A stretch of 64,000 nt of DNA, from contig CM053813.1 in assembly GCA_028671895.1 (NCBI GenBank), forward strand, positions 46,098,501-46,162,500. The letters are read 5' to 3'. Position 1 is the first letter of the stretch. The number at the start of each line of letters is the position of its first letter. Below, in pieces: positions 1 to 11,462 of the stretch. The DNA comes from Oenanthe sinensis (Eukaryota; Streptophyta; Magnoliopsida; Apiales; Apiaceae). The translations under genes and the position numbers were made by a program. The notes beneath the pieces were generated by a model that saw only the letters and a list, made by a program, of their open reading frames with translations, searched no databases and was not told where the DNA came from.

Positions 1-19
1 GGATCTCTTACCTATTCAG

Positions 20-2044
20 ATGAGGGACTTTGATGTTATTCTGGGTATGGACTGGTTAGAGCGATACAGGGCTACTATCGATTGTCAGGGGAAGAAAATA
101 ATTTTTGGGGACCCAAATTTACCAGAGTTTGAGTTTCATGGTTCTAAGCCTAGTATGTTGAGAAGATTTGTTTCGGCTATCAAGGCAAAGCGGATGCTTG
201 CGCATGGTTGCGAAGGCTATTTGGCTCATGTGATTGATTCTTCTGATAGTTCGTCTACAATTGAGGATATTAGTGTTGTTCGTGAATTTCCTGATGTATT
301 TCCAGAGGATTTGGATGGATTACCGCCACACAGAGAGGTGGAATTCTCTATTGATTTGTTACCTGGTGCACAACCTATTTCTAAGGCTCCGTATCGAATG
401 GCTCCATTGGAACTGCAAGAGTTAAAGGAACAGCTACAGGAATTGCTTGAGAAGGGTTTCATCAGACCGAGTGTTTCTCCTTGGGGAGCACCTGTTTTAT
501 TCGTGAAGAAGAAAGATGGTTCAATGAGGCTCTGTATTGACTATCGAGAGTTGAACCGAATTACTGTGAAGAATAGGTATCCATTACCGAGGATCGATGA
601 CTTATTTGATCAGCTGCAAGGGGCGAAATATTTTTCAAAGATTGATCTGCGTTCAGGGTACCATCAGTTGAGAGTGAAGGCAGGTGATATCCCTAAGACA
701 GCTTTTAGGACTCGTTATGGGCATTACGAGTTTCTGGTTATGTCTTTCGGATTGACAAACGCACCAGCCGTGTTCATGGACTTGATGAACAGGGTATTCA
801 AAGATTTTCTTGACAAATTTGTGATCGTGTTTATTGATGACATCTTGGTATATTCGAAGACAAAGGAGGAGCATGAAGGGCATCTTCGTGTTGTATTGGA
901 GATATTGCGTGCTAACAAATTGTATGCAAAGTATAAAAAGTGTGAATTTTGGCTTGATCAAGTTGCCTTTTTGGGACATATTGTATCAGCGGATGGAATC
1001 AAAGTTGATCCAGCTAAGGTTGAGGCTATTACCAATTGGCCAAGGCCTAGCACTGTGACAGAGGTGAGAAGTTTCTTGGGACTTGCTGGCTATTATCGTC
1101 GCTTTGTGGAGGGTTTCTCAACTATTCATATGCCATTGACTCAGTTGACTCGAAAAAGTAATAAGTTTACTTGGACTGATGAATGTGAGGCTAGTTTTAA
1201 AGAGTTGAAGAACAGACTTGTGACATCTCCAGTTTTGACACTACCGTCTGGTATGGGTGGTTATGTGATTTACAGTGATGCTTCAAAGAAGGGACTTGGT
1301 TGTGTACTAATGCAGCATGGAAAGGTGATTGCTTATGCTTCGAGGCAGTTGAAACCTTATGAGGTGAATTATCCCACACATGATTTAGAGCTTGCAGCTG
1401 TGATTTTTGCATTGAAAATATGGCGACATTATTTGTATGGTGATAAATGTGAGATATTCACCGACCACAAAAGTTTGAAGTATATCTTTACACAGAAAGA
1501 GCTTAACATGAGGCAGAGACGATGGATTGAACTATTGAAAGATTATGATGTGAGTATTCAGTATCATCCGGGTAAAGCTAATAAAGTTGCAGACGCTTTG
1601 AGTAGGAAGAATTTTGGGAACATAGCAGCATTGATGACACAACAACGACCTCTTCAACATGAAATTGAAAAGTTTGGCTTAGAATTCTACTGTCAAGATA
1701 CAGTTGGTATGATAGCAAGTATGCATGTAGAGCCTAGTCTTATATCTAGGATTAAAGAGGCTCAAGATGCTGATGGAGAAGTGTGGTCCTTAGTACAAAA
1801 TATCAAAGAAGGAAAGCTACCGGAGTTTCGCATTGATGAACATGATATTGTTTGGATGGGTAATCGATTGTGTGTGCCTAATAATAAGGAACTTAGAGAG
1901 GAGGTAATGGAAGAAGCTCACCGATCACCGTTCTCTATTCATCCCGGTGGAACGAAGATGTATCATGATGTGAAGGAACATTTTTGGTGGAGTGGTATGA
2001 AACGTGACATAGCTGAGTTTGTTTCAAAGTGTTTGACTTGTTAA
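20..2044 (+). pseudogene. Ty3/gypsy retrotransposon Pol, protease end to integrase zinc finger
   Basis: This is the middle of a gypsy Pol polyprotein that copies element RNA into DNA and inserts it. The frame opens in the last part of the aspartic protease (FDVILGMDWL), so the element begins outside the window. Reverse transcriptase follows at about residues 115-300, with the metal-binding FIDDILVYS motif near residue 270. RNase H lies at about residues 415-530 (SDASKKGLG, ending in VADALSRK). The integrase HHCC zinc finger is near residues 625-674 and ends in CLTC. The stop at 2042-2044 is TAA directly after CLTC, and the frame continues unchanged behind it, so it is a single nonsense change and not a natural end. 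The wording of the RT resembles chromovirus-type gypsy elements (inference). Confidence 0.93.
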
Positions 2045-2432
2045 CAGGTGAAAATTGAGCATCAACGACCATGTGGATTGTTACAGCCTTTGGAAATGCC
2101 TACTTGGAAGTGGGAGAACATATGCATGGATTTTGTGATTGGATTGCCTAAAACTTTAAAGAAGAATGATGCTATATGGGTGATTGTGGATAGACTTACT
2201 AAATCGGCTCACTTTCTGGCGATTCGTGGGAACATGTCTTTGGAGAGCTTAGCACTAGCATACAGGGATGAGATCGTTAGACTTCATGGTATTCCAGTTT
2301 CGATTGTGTCCGATAGAGATCCGAGATTCACTTCAAAATTTTGGCAGGGATTTCAAAAGGCGTGGGGTACTAAATTGAATTATAGTACAGCTTTTCATCC
2401 GCAAACAGCTGGACAGTCAGAGCGGACGATAA
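2045..2432 (+). pseudogene. Ty3/gypsy integrase core, 3'-truncated
   Basis: This is the continuation, in the same frame, of the Pol reading frame upstream, after one premature TAA. It encodes the integrase catalytic core. The three acidic residues are visible: D in CMDFVIGLP, D in VSDRDPRFTS, and E in GQSERTI. Homology stops abruptly right after SERTI at about 2432. The rest of the integrase, any chromodomain and the 3' LTR are missing. The next bases are not element sequence but match an intron of the WD40 gene at 25.1-29.4 kb. The element is therefore a dead, deleted copy. Confidence 0.9.
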
Positions 2433-2516
2433 TTTTAAAACATGTACTACATTTGTGTGTGTACAGTATACTATATAATTTTAAGGCAAGAAAGACATAA
2501 AACTGAAAAGGGGTAC

Positions 2517-2616
2517 CTCTCCAGCAGTGGCAATAAGGCCTGGGCGTTCATTTGAGGCAATACAACAAGTCGTTGAGCTCTGATGTCCTTTAAGTTTTCT
2601 CCCCTTCTGCTGCCAT
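2517..2616 (-). pseudogene. Duplicated exon 1 of a WD40-repeat gene
   Basis: On the minus strand this encodes KLKGHQSSTTCCIAS and then ERPGLIATAGE, closed by a GT donor at 2516-2515. It matches exon 1 of the WD40 gene at 29254-29355 nearly throughout, including about 60 bases of the following intron (to about 2450) and part of the 5' leader. The copy is 100 nt instead of 102, and its ATG at 2616 is out of frame with the conserved part, so it cannot make the same N-terminus. No further exon follows because the gypsy fragment abuts it. It is a stray duplicate of part of a gene. Confidence 0.75.
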
Positions 2617-3042
2617 TAAAACCCCTTTTGATCTCCCCTTCTGCTGCTGCTTTTACAATTCACAATTATGTAGTAGCAGACTATCAGTAGCAGTTTTAGA
2701 AAGTTTATTTAAATATCTGTGATAATTTAGTCAACTATTCCTTATAAGAAAAGTATATATGAAAAGATATATTGAGTGGATGAGAATACCAGTAAAAAAA
2801 ACAGAGCAAGTCACTGCTCAATTATCCAGTTCCAAACATAACAATCCAAATGAATAAGAAATAGGGCAAAATTACATATGCATCTGCTAATTGTACAATC
2901 ATCAGAAACGTTGTTCGGCATTTACAATTATAATAACCATAGCTCACAAAATTTATTAACATTCAACAACAAATAAGAAACAAGAATTATCACCATAAAA
3001 ACTCCATTTTAACAACCACTTCACTCTTCATCACTAAAATAA

Positions 3043-3628
3043 GGGGTGTTATATCAAATTGCCCAGTCATCTCACAAAAATATATCAATTAACTACTCAA
3101 TCTCCATGACGACTCATTTACTCCATTAAAGTGTCAAAATATATCATTCATTTAAAAATTTGACGATCAACGTTAAGATCGTGGGTGGATTGACTGATTG
3201 GATAAGTTATGTGGAAAAAGAAAAAAATAATTAAATAACACATCATTGATTAAACAATTAGAAAAAATAAAAAGTAAATACGTTGTTATGGTAAAACACA
3301 TGCATTACAAACAGACAAATCATACTAGTACGCTTCCATTTTTTTGACGAAATCTACGCATAGCAGATTTAGGACATTTTTATTATAGACGTATATGATG
3401 ATATATATGAGAATAATTAAAAAGTTATATACAATTAGTCGTTATGTGCCACCTGAGTAAAACTTGACATGTTATCGCGTTGTTAACGTTAATTGTCATT
3501 TTTTTTAAAAAAAAGTTAACGGAGTGATATATCTTAACATTTTAGTGGTTTATATGAGTCGTCATGGAGATGAGTTAGCTACTTGATATTTTTTTATGAG
3601 ATGGGTGGATAATTTTATATAAAACCCC
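3043..3628. repeat. Long-TIR MITE, 586 bp
   Basis: The two ends are inverted copies of about 100 bp (for example CTCCATGACGACTCAT near 3100, and its complement near 3560). Terminal bases are GGGG and CCCC. The 8-bp direct repeat TAAAATAA flanks it at 3035-3042 and 3629-3636. It has no coding capacity. The superfamily is uncertain; the 8-bp duplication would fit hAT or a degraded Mutator type. Confidence 0.7.
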
Positions 3629-3639
3629 TAAAATAACCT

Positions 3640-3930
3640 TCTTCCTCTTCATACTCATTGATTGTCCTTGCTCTTATCCTTAAAAGGTCCATTGCTCGTC
3701 CATTATCCATTCGTTCCTTGAAAGCGGTAAGTGCATTGTCAATAGAGATAAAGCAGATGAAAGCGACACAGAGGGTCTGACGATATTGATGTTTTTGAGG
3801 ATTGTGCTTTAGCGACTTTCCCAAAGGTGAAGAAGATAGTGAAGAGATCAGAGTCTGCAAGTGAGTAGTCGAGTTTTGAGGTGTAATAGTGGAAAATCAT
3901 ATGTACAGGGAACTTCCTTTGGCCAGCCAT
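3640..3930 (-). pseudogene. U11/U12 snRNP 31K-like RRM pseudogene
   Basis: Two minus-strand frames together read like an RNA-recognition motif. One gives LDYSLADSDLFTIF and TFGKVAK; the other, shifted, gives VAFICFISIDNALTAF and DNGRA followed by NEYEEEEG. That order (LDYSL, DSDLFTIF, FGKVA, VAF.F.S..DALTA, DNGRA) is what I know from the plant minor-spliceosome protein U11/U12-31K (ZCRB1 type). The frame breaks between the two halves, the RNP1 region is scrambled, and no intron is evident, so this looks like a broken processed copy. The zinc knuckle expected downstream was not found. The family call is moderate; that it is a broken RRM is firmer. Confidence 0.5.
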
Positions 3931-4412
3931 AAACTATATGATTACGAGAAGACAAGCTGAAATGTTTGGAAAAAAATTAGTCCAACACAACAAAATCACA
4001 ATGTATATGGTAAGGATCAGCGATTCAGGCACCACCATTATATATTTAATGTCTTCGTAGTCGATGTGGATAGAGACCATTAGTACTCTGTTCTTAACCA
4101 AATAAGATGACAATGTTCAAAGGTTGCACCAAGATTTGCAACATGTCAATGGGTGTAGAGCGAATATATAAAGGCAAAAGTTATGCAGTGGATGCGTGAA
4201 ATCAGTCCACACTCACCAAAGAGAATTTAGTGATTTGCTTGGTAGGTATATATCTAACTTTTTGCATTACTGAGAAGCTACAAATATAACGTAAATGAGA
4301 TATATACTCTTATGCATTCATTTTCAGAATGATTTCGTAAATTATACTACAACTTGATACTCAGTTTAAGAGTAGTAAACCAAATGAACACATACATGCT
4401 ATATCCCACTCG
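3931..4412. other. Intergenic, nothing recognised
   Basis: AT-rich sequence between the RRM pseudogene and a small MITE. No frame with protein-like composition was seen on either strand. Confidence 0.5.
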
Positions 4413-4576
4413 CAGGGACGGCCCTTGATAAGGCGACCGCCTAGGACATTATCACGATAAGGGCACCAAAAATTTCATGTACATATATTATATATACGTT
4501 TTTTTTAGAACCTTAAAGAAAAGGACACAATTTCAAGAATTCGTCTAGGGCACTCAAATTTCTAGAGCCGACCCTG
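4413..4576. repeat. Small hAT-type MITE, 164 bp
   Basis: It begins CAGGGACGGCCCTTGA and ends in the inverted form TCTAGAGCCGACCCTG, the usual look of plant hAT-derived MITEs. Flanks CCCACTCG and CCCGCTCA form an imperfect 8-bp target duplication (6 of 8). It is non-coding. Confidence 0.6.
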
Positions 4577-4790
4577 CCCGCTCATAAAGCAAATGAACTG
4601 GGGACCTCTAGTGTGTAAAACTTGCATGTTAACTAATTAAACCACCCAGACAAGACAAGTACAATCATAGTAACTCAGTTCAAGAATGTGATGCCACTAA
4701 CATGATGCATTAGACTTGAACAATTGGCCAATCAAGTTGGGTATTTTAGAGCAAGTCCAATGCTAGATGCTAAATATCTATTACTATAAT

Positions 4791-6672
4791 TATAATACCT
4801 CGATTTTTTACATATATATTTATGTATTAATCTAGTTTTTTTATATATAAATTATATATTAAACTATATTATTTAGTTATGGAGTTCTAATCGAATTCTA
4901 CGAAGTTATAGATAAAGATAAATGAGTTATTTTAGAGATATCCTTATAATCTATTCAATTAGATAATACATATCCTATTAATCTTATAAATATAAGATGA
5001 TGTATACGTATATAGTTATACATATGCATACTGGATCATGGTGGAGGAAATTCTCAGGTATATACTAATGACCTGCTTATATTCAAGTGATTCATTGAAT
5101 TTTCGATTAACTAAGTACATATTCATATTGTATAGGTGCAGGGGACTAATATAAAACCTGACGCATAGGTATATATATTCGGTGTTAGTGCTTACTGGGA
5201 TTAAAGGTAGGAGTAGTTCATTATCATATATCATACCATACGATATTGGCATATAGTATTTAAGATGTTGATAAACCCCCTGAACATCTATTCTCAGGGT
5301 TGCATCCATTCTGTGATCACGTGCCAGTATCTCTCCGTAACTTTGCCTGCTACTTGGTTTGGTGAGAGTTTTAACTTTATTTTTATCAATCCTTTAGTTA
5401 TGTGAATATTTATATATTACTCATTAGTACAGGTTAACTTAGGTTTTATAAAAATGGAAATCTATGCTCACGAAAATATGTGTGACCACTATTTTATTCC
5501 CTAACTTTATTAATTATTTAGTTTATATTTTTAAATAGAGAACTTCATCAAATCGTGTTATTCATATTCATATTGTAAGCTACTTTTATTTTTATATTAT
5601 TAATTATCATCTTAAGTTCATGAAATATTTTTAATAATGCATTTTATCCAATTTACTCTTAAGTTTGGTATTAAACATGTTATTTCAAGAAATGTGTATG
5701 CATTTATTTCCTTAGTTTTGGTACACTCGTGTATATGTATGTTTAGGTATGCATGCATGTACGTCCTTTTGTTTAAACAATTTGTTATTAAATACATTAA
5801 AGTCTATGGGATTTTATTATTAAATTAGTAATTGTCTATAGTTAATTTCCCAGTTTTTGTCTTCGAAGCTATTAGTTATTTATTTTTTTATGCATTGTTT
5901 AAGGACTTTGATTACACTGTTTAAAATTATTTTCAAACATATAATTAAATTTGTATGTTTATGTTTATGTTTGTGGTTATATAAATATATGCTAAAGCTA
6001 GCATGGTAAATTTTGATTATAATCGTGAATATTTTATTATATACCAACATCTGTGAATTATAGATATAATATGTAATTTATATTTTATTAGTTAAATTGA
6101 CATGCATGATCATTTTATACTTAATAATGAGTTGTTTATTAAATATTTATGCACATATTTTTACATACAAAAGTTAATCTTTTTGATTTTTTAAAGTTTG
6201 TATCAGCCGTGTTAATTGGTTTTTTTTGTATATTTATTTATTAATAATAAGAGTATTATAATGCGCATGTACGTATATATGTCAACATATGCAATTAAGT
6301 TTATATAATATAATTTGATAATGGTCTGTTTGTGATTTATGTCTCCCTGACTTAACACAAATTAACCAGCTTGATTAAAGCATGCTAGTGACTACTGGGC
6401 ATTTGGCTCACTCGTATTATTTTCCTTCCGCATGTATTTAGGGGATATGCGGGGAGAGTGATGAGCGCTACTCGGTTTCTAGCTGCTTTGCTTAGGAGAT
6501 TTAATAAGACATTTGAGAACTATTTTAGATGATTTCAGACTTTATCAGTATTATTGTTATTGAGATTTAGTACTTAAACTTTAGCAAAATTATTCATTTA
6601 TGGCAGCTTAATATTATCTAGACTTTGTTTAAATTGTGTAAGCCTTATTATTAATAATAGTAGGGTGTTACA
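4791..6672 (+). mobile_element. Gypsy LTR (single, 5' LTR of a truncated element)
   Basis: The right end is GGGTGTTACA, followed four bases later by a methionine-initiator primer-binding site, which fixes this as a 5' LTR. The left end is placed at TATAATACCTCG, which looks like a mutated TGTAATACC start, giving about 1.88 kb. The segment near 6385-6540 resembles the transcribed end of gypsy LTRs. No second LTR was found, so the element lost its 3' part. The left limit is inferred. Confidence 0.6.
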
Positions 6673-6676
6673 ATGT

Positions 6677-6690
6677 TGGTATCAGAGCTT
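6677..6690 (+). other. Primer-binding site (initiator Met tRNA)
   Basis: TGGTATCAGAGCTT matches the standard plant retrotransposon primer-binding site, complementary to the 3' end of initiator methionine tRNA. It lies 4 bp after the LTR end, as expected. Confidence 0.85.
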
Positions 6691-6825
6691 AGCTTAATGA
6701 TTCTGTAGACTGCCTATTAGGTGTTGACCTGTGAGTTTGGGTTGACTTCGCATGGGTAGAAGTGAGATTTCTAAGTATAAATATTGTTACATATATTTTT
6801 GTGCGCTAATAAAATTCTCTACAGG

Positions 6826-7116
6826 ATGCCGCCTAAAAGTACTACCGGTCGAAATTCTGGTCAAAATTCTGGGACTCAACAAATTGTCATGGATAGAAAT
6901 ACTTTTATGGACATGGTACGAGAAGTGGCTTCTCAACAAAGAAGGAACCTTGATGATCAGAATCTTGGTGGCAATAACAGGCAAAATCAGGAAGGTCAAA
7001 CTATGTTTGATCGTTTTATGAAACAGAGGCCTAATTCTTTTAAGGAGGCCAAGACCCCTATGGATGCTGAAGCATGGATTGACCACATGGAGAAAATCTT
7101 CAGGGTACTTAATTAA
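6826..7116 (+). pseudogene. Gypsy Gag, N-terminal fragment
   Basis: This opens with ATG and MPPKSTTGRNSG about 150 bp after the primer-binding site. It ends in the start of the Gag capsid region (FKEAKTPMDAEAWIDHMEKI, where gypsy Gags have a P..AE.W...ME.IF motif). About 93 codons are element sequence. The capsid core, zinc knuckle and all of pol are gone, and the frame runs into the right arm of the MITE. The ATG at 6826 is chosen because it follows the leader and begins the basic, Q/N-rich head usual for Gag. Confidence 0.75.
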
Positions 7117-7248
7117 ATATAATTTATTTGGTGTCATTTCTAACCTAACCATTGAAGTAGAAGTTCTATTTTAACATCAAAACTCACTTTTTGGTTTAAA
7201 AATATAACAATAGCTACACGTATAATAGCACCACCATTGGACTTGCTC

Positions 7249-7553
7249 ATAGCAAGTGCAATGGTGGATGCTAAATATCTATTGCTATAATATAATGTCA
7301 AAGAGTACATTTTGATACTAAAATAAATATTGCACTCCAATGCTAATTCTATAACTAGTTTCATATCTAATTATCTTTGTTAACTTTTATCTACTTTCTA
7401 CTAACATTCATTACTTTCATTTGAATATTTCAACAAACTCTTTTACTTTTACCTACCTTCTAATTATTGATGATGTGGCAATGAAGATGGATCCATCTTT
7501 GGTTTCAGATATAGAACATGGATACATCCAAATATAGCACCCCTTTGGAGTTG
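7249..7553. repeat. Second MITE of the same group
   Basis: The left end GCAAGTGCAATGGTGGATGC resembles the left arm at 4751, and the following GCTAAATATCTATT is shared almost exactly. The right end TATAGCACCCCTTTGGAGTTG is an imperfect inversion. Limits are approximate. Confidence 0.4.
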
Positions 7554-7825
7554 AGATTTTTAGCATTTAACAGTGTCAAATTTGTCATTCCCATAAGCTA
7601 TTATAATAAATTAAGATGCAATTGTCATGTCTAAGAAACATTGTTTTGACGTACTGATGATGAGTTATGCACACTAAGTGTTACCAACACAGTTTATAGT
7701 TACCTGCATCACTGCATATATGTATCTGTAGGTGTGAGAGAAATGAGCCAGGTAAATCAAACAAGGCACTTTGATGTTCACTCATTGATAGAGAGAGAGC
7801 CAGTTGCTATCACATTCCGAACATT

Positions 7826-8248
7826 TCATGCATTTCGAAGGGTGGTTTCTTCATCTTTCAAGTTGACAATGGTGCTGTCGTACCCACTTATCATTATAAT
7901 CTCCATTTCGTACACTAGATGAATCCCATAAATTATTTCTTCATCTGATATTACTTCAAGTCTATTGTGACCATCTCTGACTGACAAGATTGAACTTGGT
8001 ACTATTACAATCAGTGATCCATAGAAATCCAAAAAATCAATTTTATGGCTCTGTATGAAATCACTTCTGATATTTTTTATTGAAAAAGTAACTCGTGGAA
8101 TATTGCAATGACAGCAAAAGATGATCCCTGTAAAATTGTGCGATGCATTTGACTGCAAATCAAATGATATTCTTGACCCTCTTACATTACTTGCCCATCC
8201 CGGAACCTCGACCCAAATTCCAATTTCATGTCCCAGTCCAGATAACAT
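7826..8248 (-). pseudogene. TNL gene, last exon (C-JID-like post-LRR domain)
   Basis: This is the terminal exon of the TIR-NBS-LRR gene whose other exons lie at 11463-14454. A polypyrimidine-poor but clear acceptor (GATACAG) precedes position 8248, and the stop is the TGA at 7828-7826. It encodes LSGLGHEIGIWVEVPGWAS, GSRISFDLQ and FTGIIFCC, the pattern of the post-LRR (C-JID) domain that helps TNL receptors contact their ligand. The exon itself is open and enters in phase 0, which agrees with the phase-0 donor at 11462. Because the exon upstream carries several stops, no full receptor can be made. The assignment to the same gene is inferred from strand, order and phase. Confidence 0.65.
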
Positions 8249-8352
8249 CTGTATCAATATATTTATATATATGAATATTAACTGATTAAAATATTTATTA
8301 TCAGTCAAATTTCAATCTAAGAGTAGTAGGCAGTTTATATAATTCAATTATC

Positions 8353-8791
8353 GATTTATACTCATAGTTACCCGGACTCGAGTACGGGTGTCGAATAGAG
8401 GGTGGATCCAAGAATCAGATTCTTAATTTTAAAATAATTAGGATTATTGGATATGGATTTGAAATTGGACACGGGTGTGGGGCATATAAGTTTTAACATA
8501 AGTTATATTTTTTTTAGACGATTAATTGTGCATTCATAAAAATAGTGTTTATAACATATAAATCATATACACTTAATTATGTATTTTAATTTGTAGCATA
8601 AGATCAAAAAGATAACATAAAGACAAGTCATTCATAAATTTCTTGCTCCTTATAAATAAGTTGCAAGCATACCTTCTATTTCAATTCGAATGGGGACGCT
8701 ACAAGCAGGTGAAATATCCGGTTTTAATAAGAAAGATCCGACTCAAATCCACACCAACACCCCTATCATATTCGTGTACACGAGTATAAGC
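8353..8791. repeat. Possible degenerate inverted-repeat element
   Basis: GC-richer ends with TACGGGTGTCGAA near 8380 and ACACCAACACCCC near 8755 face each other across an AT-rich middle. The ends TTATACTC are roughly inverted. Target duplications were not found. Low confidence. Confidence 0.25.
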
Positions 8792-10329
8792 ATAAAAATT
8801 AAGAGGAGTCCGCGTAACATAGTTTATACTACCATTTGAAAAAAAATATTGATCTACACAAGATTTTTTAAAAAAAATTAAGCATGAACATGTTTATTAT
8901 TCTTCATAATATTCTATGTAAAATCTAATAATATTATGATTTCATATATTTCTATTTTTAAATACTTTTTTGTGTATTTAAAAATTGAAAATTTTAATAT
9001 GTATATTTATGATATATTGCAAAAAATAAAATAAAGTATAAAAAATTGAAGTAAATTTATAATTGAATTATTATATACTATATATAACAAACTTAAAACC
9101 ATATATATGACAATTTTATTATTTATATTTAATATACACGGCTTATATTCCTGCTACAATAAATAAAATTTAATTATATATATGCTATATTATTAAAATC
9201 GAATTGGCAAATATTTGGTCAGTCGACGGGTTACAGAAATAATAATTATATAAAATATAAAATATAATAAATTATAATAATATTTAAAACAGATATATTC
9301 TACATACAACTCTCTCATCGTTCTATTTTTATACAACTATTCATATATAATATTATACTAGCTTATAACATGTGCGATACACAGATTGTTTTTAATTTTT
9401 TTAATATATTTTAAATAAATTGATTAGTTAAAGTATAGATAGTAGAGATATAGTATAGTAATAAAATTTAACTAATTAATTATAATTTTAAATAAATAAA
9501 AGAGTTTGAGTTAAATGAAATTGAAACATATTATTAGATTTTGAATACAACTATATATTTTAACTAAAATATAATTAGAAAAGTGTATTTGGAGTTGAGT
9601 AGACATACATGACTGGACTATACTAGACGGAAGACCGACCAAACATTTACAATTTCAGGTTTAATAATACAGTATAGATTATATTTAAATTATAGTCTAT
9701 ATTTTTTATTTTAAAAATCCTATTTACAATATAATTTTTATGTAATATAGTTGTACTAACTATCTATAACATATCTCAGTTTTATCATCGCTCAAATTCT
9801 TTAATTTATTTAAAATTAAAAATTTTTAATTAAAATTTTTGAATATTAAAATAATATTTAATTTATCTATATTAATTAAATTTTGTTATTAAACCTATAC
9901 AATATTATTAAAGCCGAACATGCAAATATTTGGTCGGTCGTCTAGTCAAAATATTTGTCTCCTAATCAACTGCAAACACAATTTTTATTTAAATTTTATG
10001 AATATTAAAATAAAAAAGTAACTAATATATAATAATAATATATAAACAACAATGCATAGAAAAATATAAAAAAAATTAATAATAAAATAAAATTATTACA
10101 TTAAATTAAATATTTAAATTATATAAAATAATTAATATATATTTTATTAATATCGTTCATATTTTGCAGGGGTATATTATATTATTATAACCGATACATT
10201 AAAAATTTGATATTTGATTAGTCAATATTTAAGTCGGACCACTTATATTTTATTAATTTTATTAATCATTATTAAATCATAGTCAACCTAATTTTAAAAA
10301 TATAAACATATAACACTATACTAATAAGA
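8792..10329. other. AT-rich intron of the TNL pseudogene
   Basis: Very AT-rich, with no coding signal. Two sequences, near 9184 and 9896, share TATTATTAAA.CGAA..GCAAATATTTGGTC, which recalls plant Helitron 5' ends, but no matching 3' hairpin end could be placed. It lies between the phase-compatible splice sites at 11462 and 8249. Confidence 0.4.
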
Positions 10330-11216
10330 GTTAAATATTACTTGTCCTATGTGTTATGGTGATATTGAACACATGCTTCATGTTTTCTTTGATTGCCAGT
10401 TTGCTGCCCTTTGTTGGCATCATGTTGGATTGGTATATGATATGCAAATGGTAGAATCAGCACCTACATGGTTACTCCATAAGCTTAGAACAGCCTCGAC
10501 TGAAGAACTAATCAAGATCATCACGGTTCTGTGGGGAATATGGTTCTGGCGAAATAAAAAGGTCTGGGAGGGTAAACAGGTGTCACCTGCAATTGCCATG
10601 GACTGGAGTGCTAAAACGATCGAGGACTGGAGAATGGCTAAGGGTAGGTGTCAGGTTGCAAGTAATCAATGCAGTACTGAGGTAATTAAGCATGTTCAGA
10701 AATGGAGTCCCCCTGAGGAAGGAGTTCTCAAGCTTAATGCTGATGCGTCTGTTTATCTTGGTGCCGACTCTTTTACAGTAGAAACGGTTATTCATGATCA
10801 CCTGGGAACCTATGTTGCAGGGAAGAACTTGCGATTGCCAGGCCCAGTGTCAGTTTTTGAAGCTGAGGTGATGGGTGTTAGTGAAGCACTGTCATGGCTG
10901 TTGTCAAGATCTGAAAAGAAGGTTGTGATTGAAACTAATTCTCTTCTATCAGTTCAAGCCATCAAGAGTAAGGTGGATAATCGGTTGGAAGTAGGAAATG
11001 TGTTAGACAGTTGTTGTGTGCGCTGTCAATCATCCCCTGAGTTTTCTATTGTTTATGTTCGAAAGCAAGCAAATAAGGTGGCCCATGAAATGACCAGATT
11101 CTCTTGTTTGTTAAATTGCTACAATGTGTTTACGTCTCCTCCTAGTACATTGTGAGAGACTCTTTTGTATGACGGTTACAAGTAATGAAGATTGCATTTT
11201 GTTTCAAAAAAATAAA
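10330..11216 (+). mobile_element. 5'-truncated LINE with target duplication
   Basis: This contains the C-terminal coding part of a LINE ORF2, a short 3' UTR and an A-rich tail (TTTCAAAAAAATAAA). The 8-bp direct repeat TAATAAGA occurs at 10322-10329 and 11217-11224. 5' truncation with an A-rich 3' end is typical of target-primed reverse transcription. It sits inside the long last intron of the TNL pseudogene, in the opposite orientation to that gene. Confidence 0.75.
10349..11155 (+). pseudogene. LINE ORF2 C-terminus: zf-RVT and RNase H
   Basis: The open frame starts in the zinc-binding zf-RVT segment (CPMCYGDIEHMLHVFFDC, with CP.C just upstream of the first ATG). It continues into a ribonuclease H-like RVT_3 domain at about residues 125-255: LNADASVY, FEAEVMGVSEALSWL, IETNSLLSVQAI and KQANKVAHEMTR. 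The final stop at 11153-11155 is probably the natural end. The endonuclease and reverse transcriptase parts are missing through 5' truncation. It cannot move on its own. Confidence 0.85.
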
Positions 11217-11462
11217 TAATAAGACTTGAAATATGTAATATAAATATAATTTATAATAAATTTATTCCATATAAAACATTACATAGAAAAATAGAAAATA
11301 AATTAATAATAAAATAAAATAATTCATCACGTTAAATTAAATATTTATATATTTAAAAGTTATTAGAATTTTATATATTTAAAATTTAAAATATAAAAAA
11401 CTAATATTAAATAATATTTAAAATTCGATCAATTTTTTTAAGGAGTTTGAGATGAAATAAAC

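Larger units (their letters stand above)
4751..7246. repeat. MITE split by an LTR retrotransposon
   Basis: The left end GAGCAAGTCCAATG at 4750 is mirrored by CATTGGACTTGCTC ending near 7246, giving a terminal inverted repeat of about 14-20 bp. The left arm ends near 4790, where the gypsy LTR begins; the right arm resumes near 7110 after the truncated gag. Without the insertion the MITE would be about 175 bp. A related element follows directly at 7249. Confidence 0.55.

Noticed and set aside
9184..9935. Possible Helitron ends
   Set aside because: Only 5'-like words are shared; no CTRR end with hairpin could be located.
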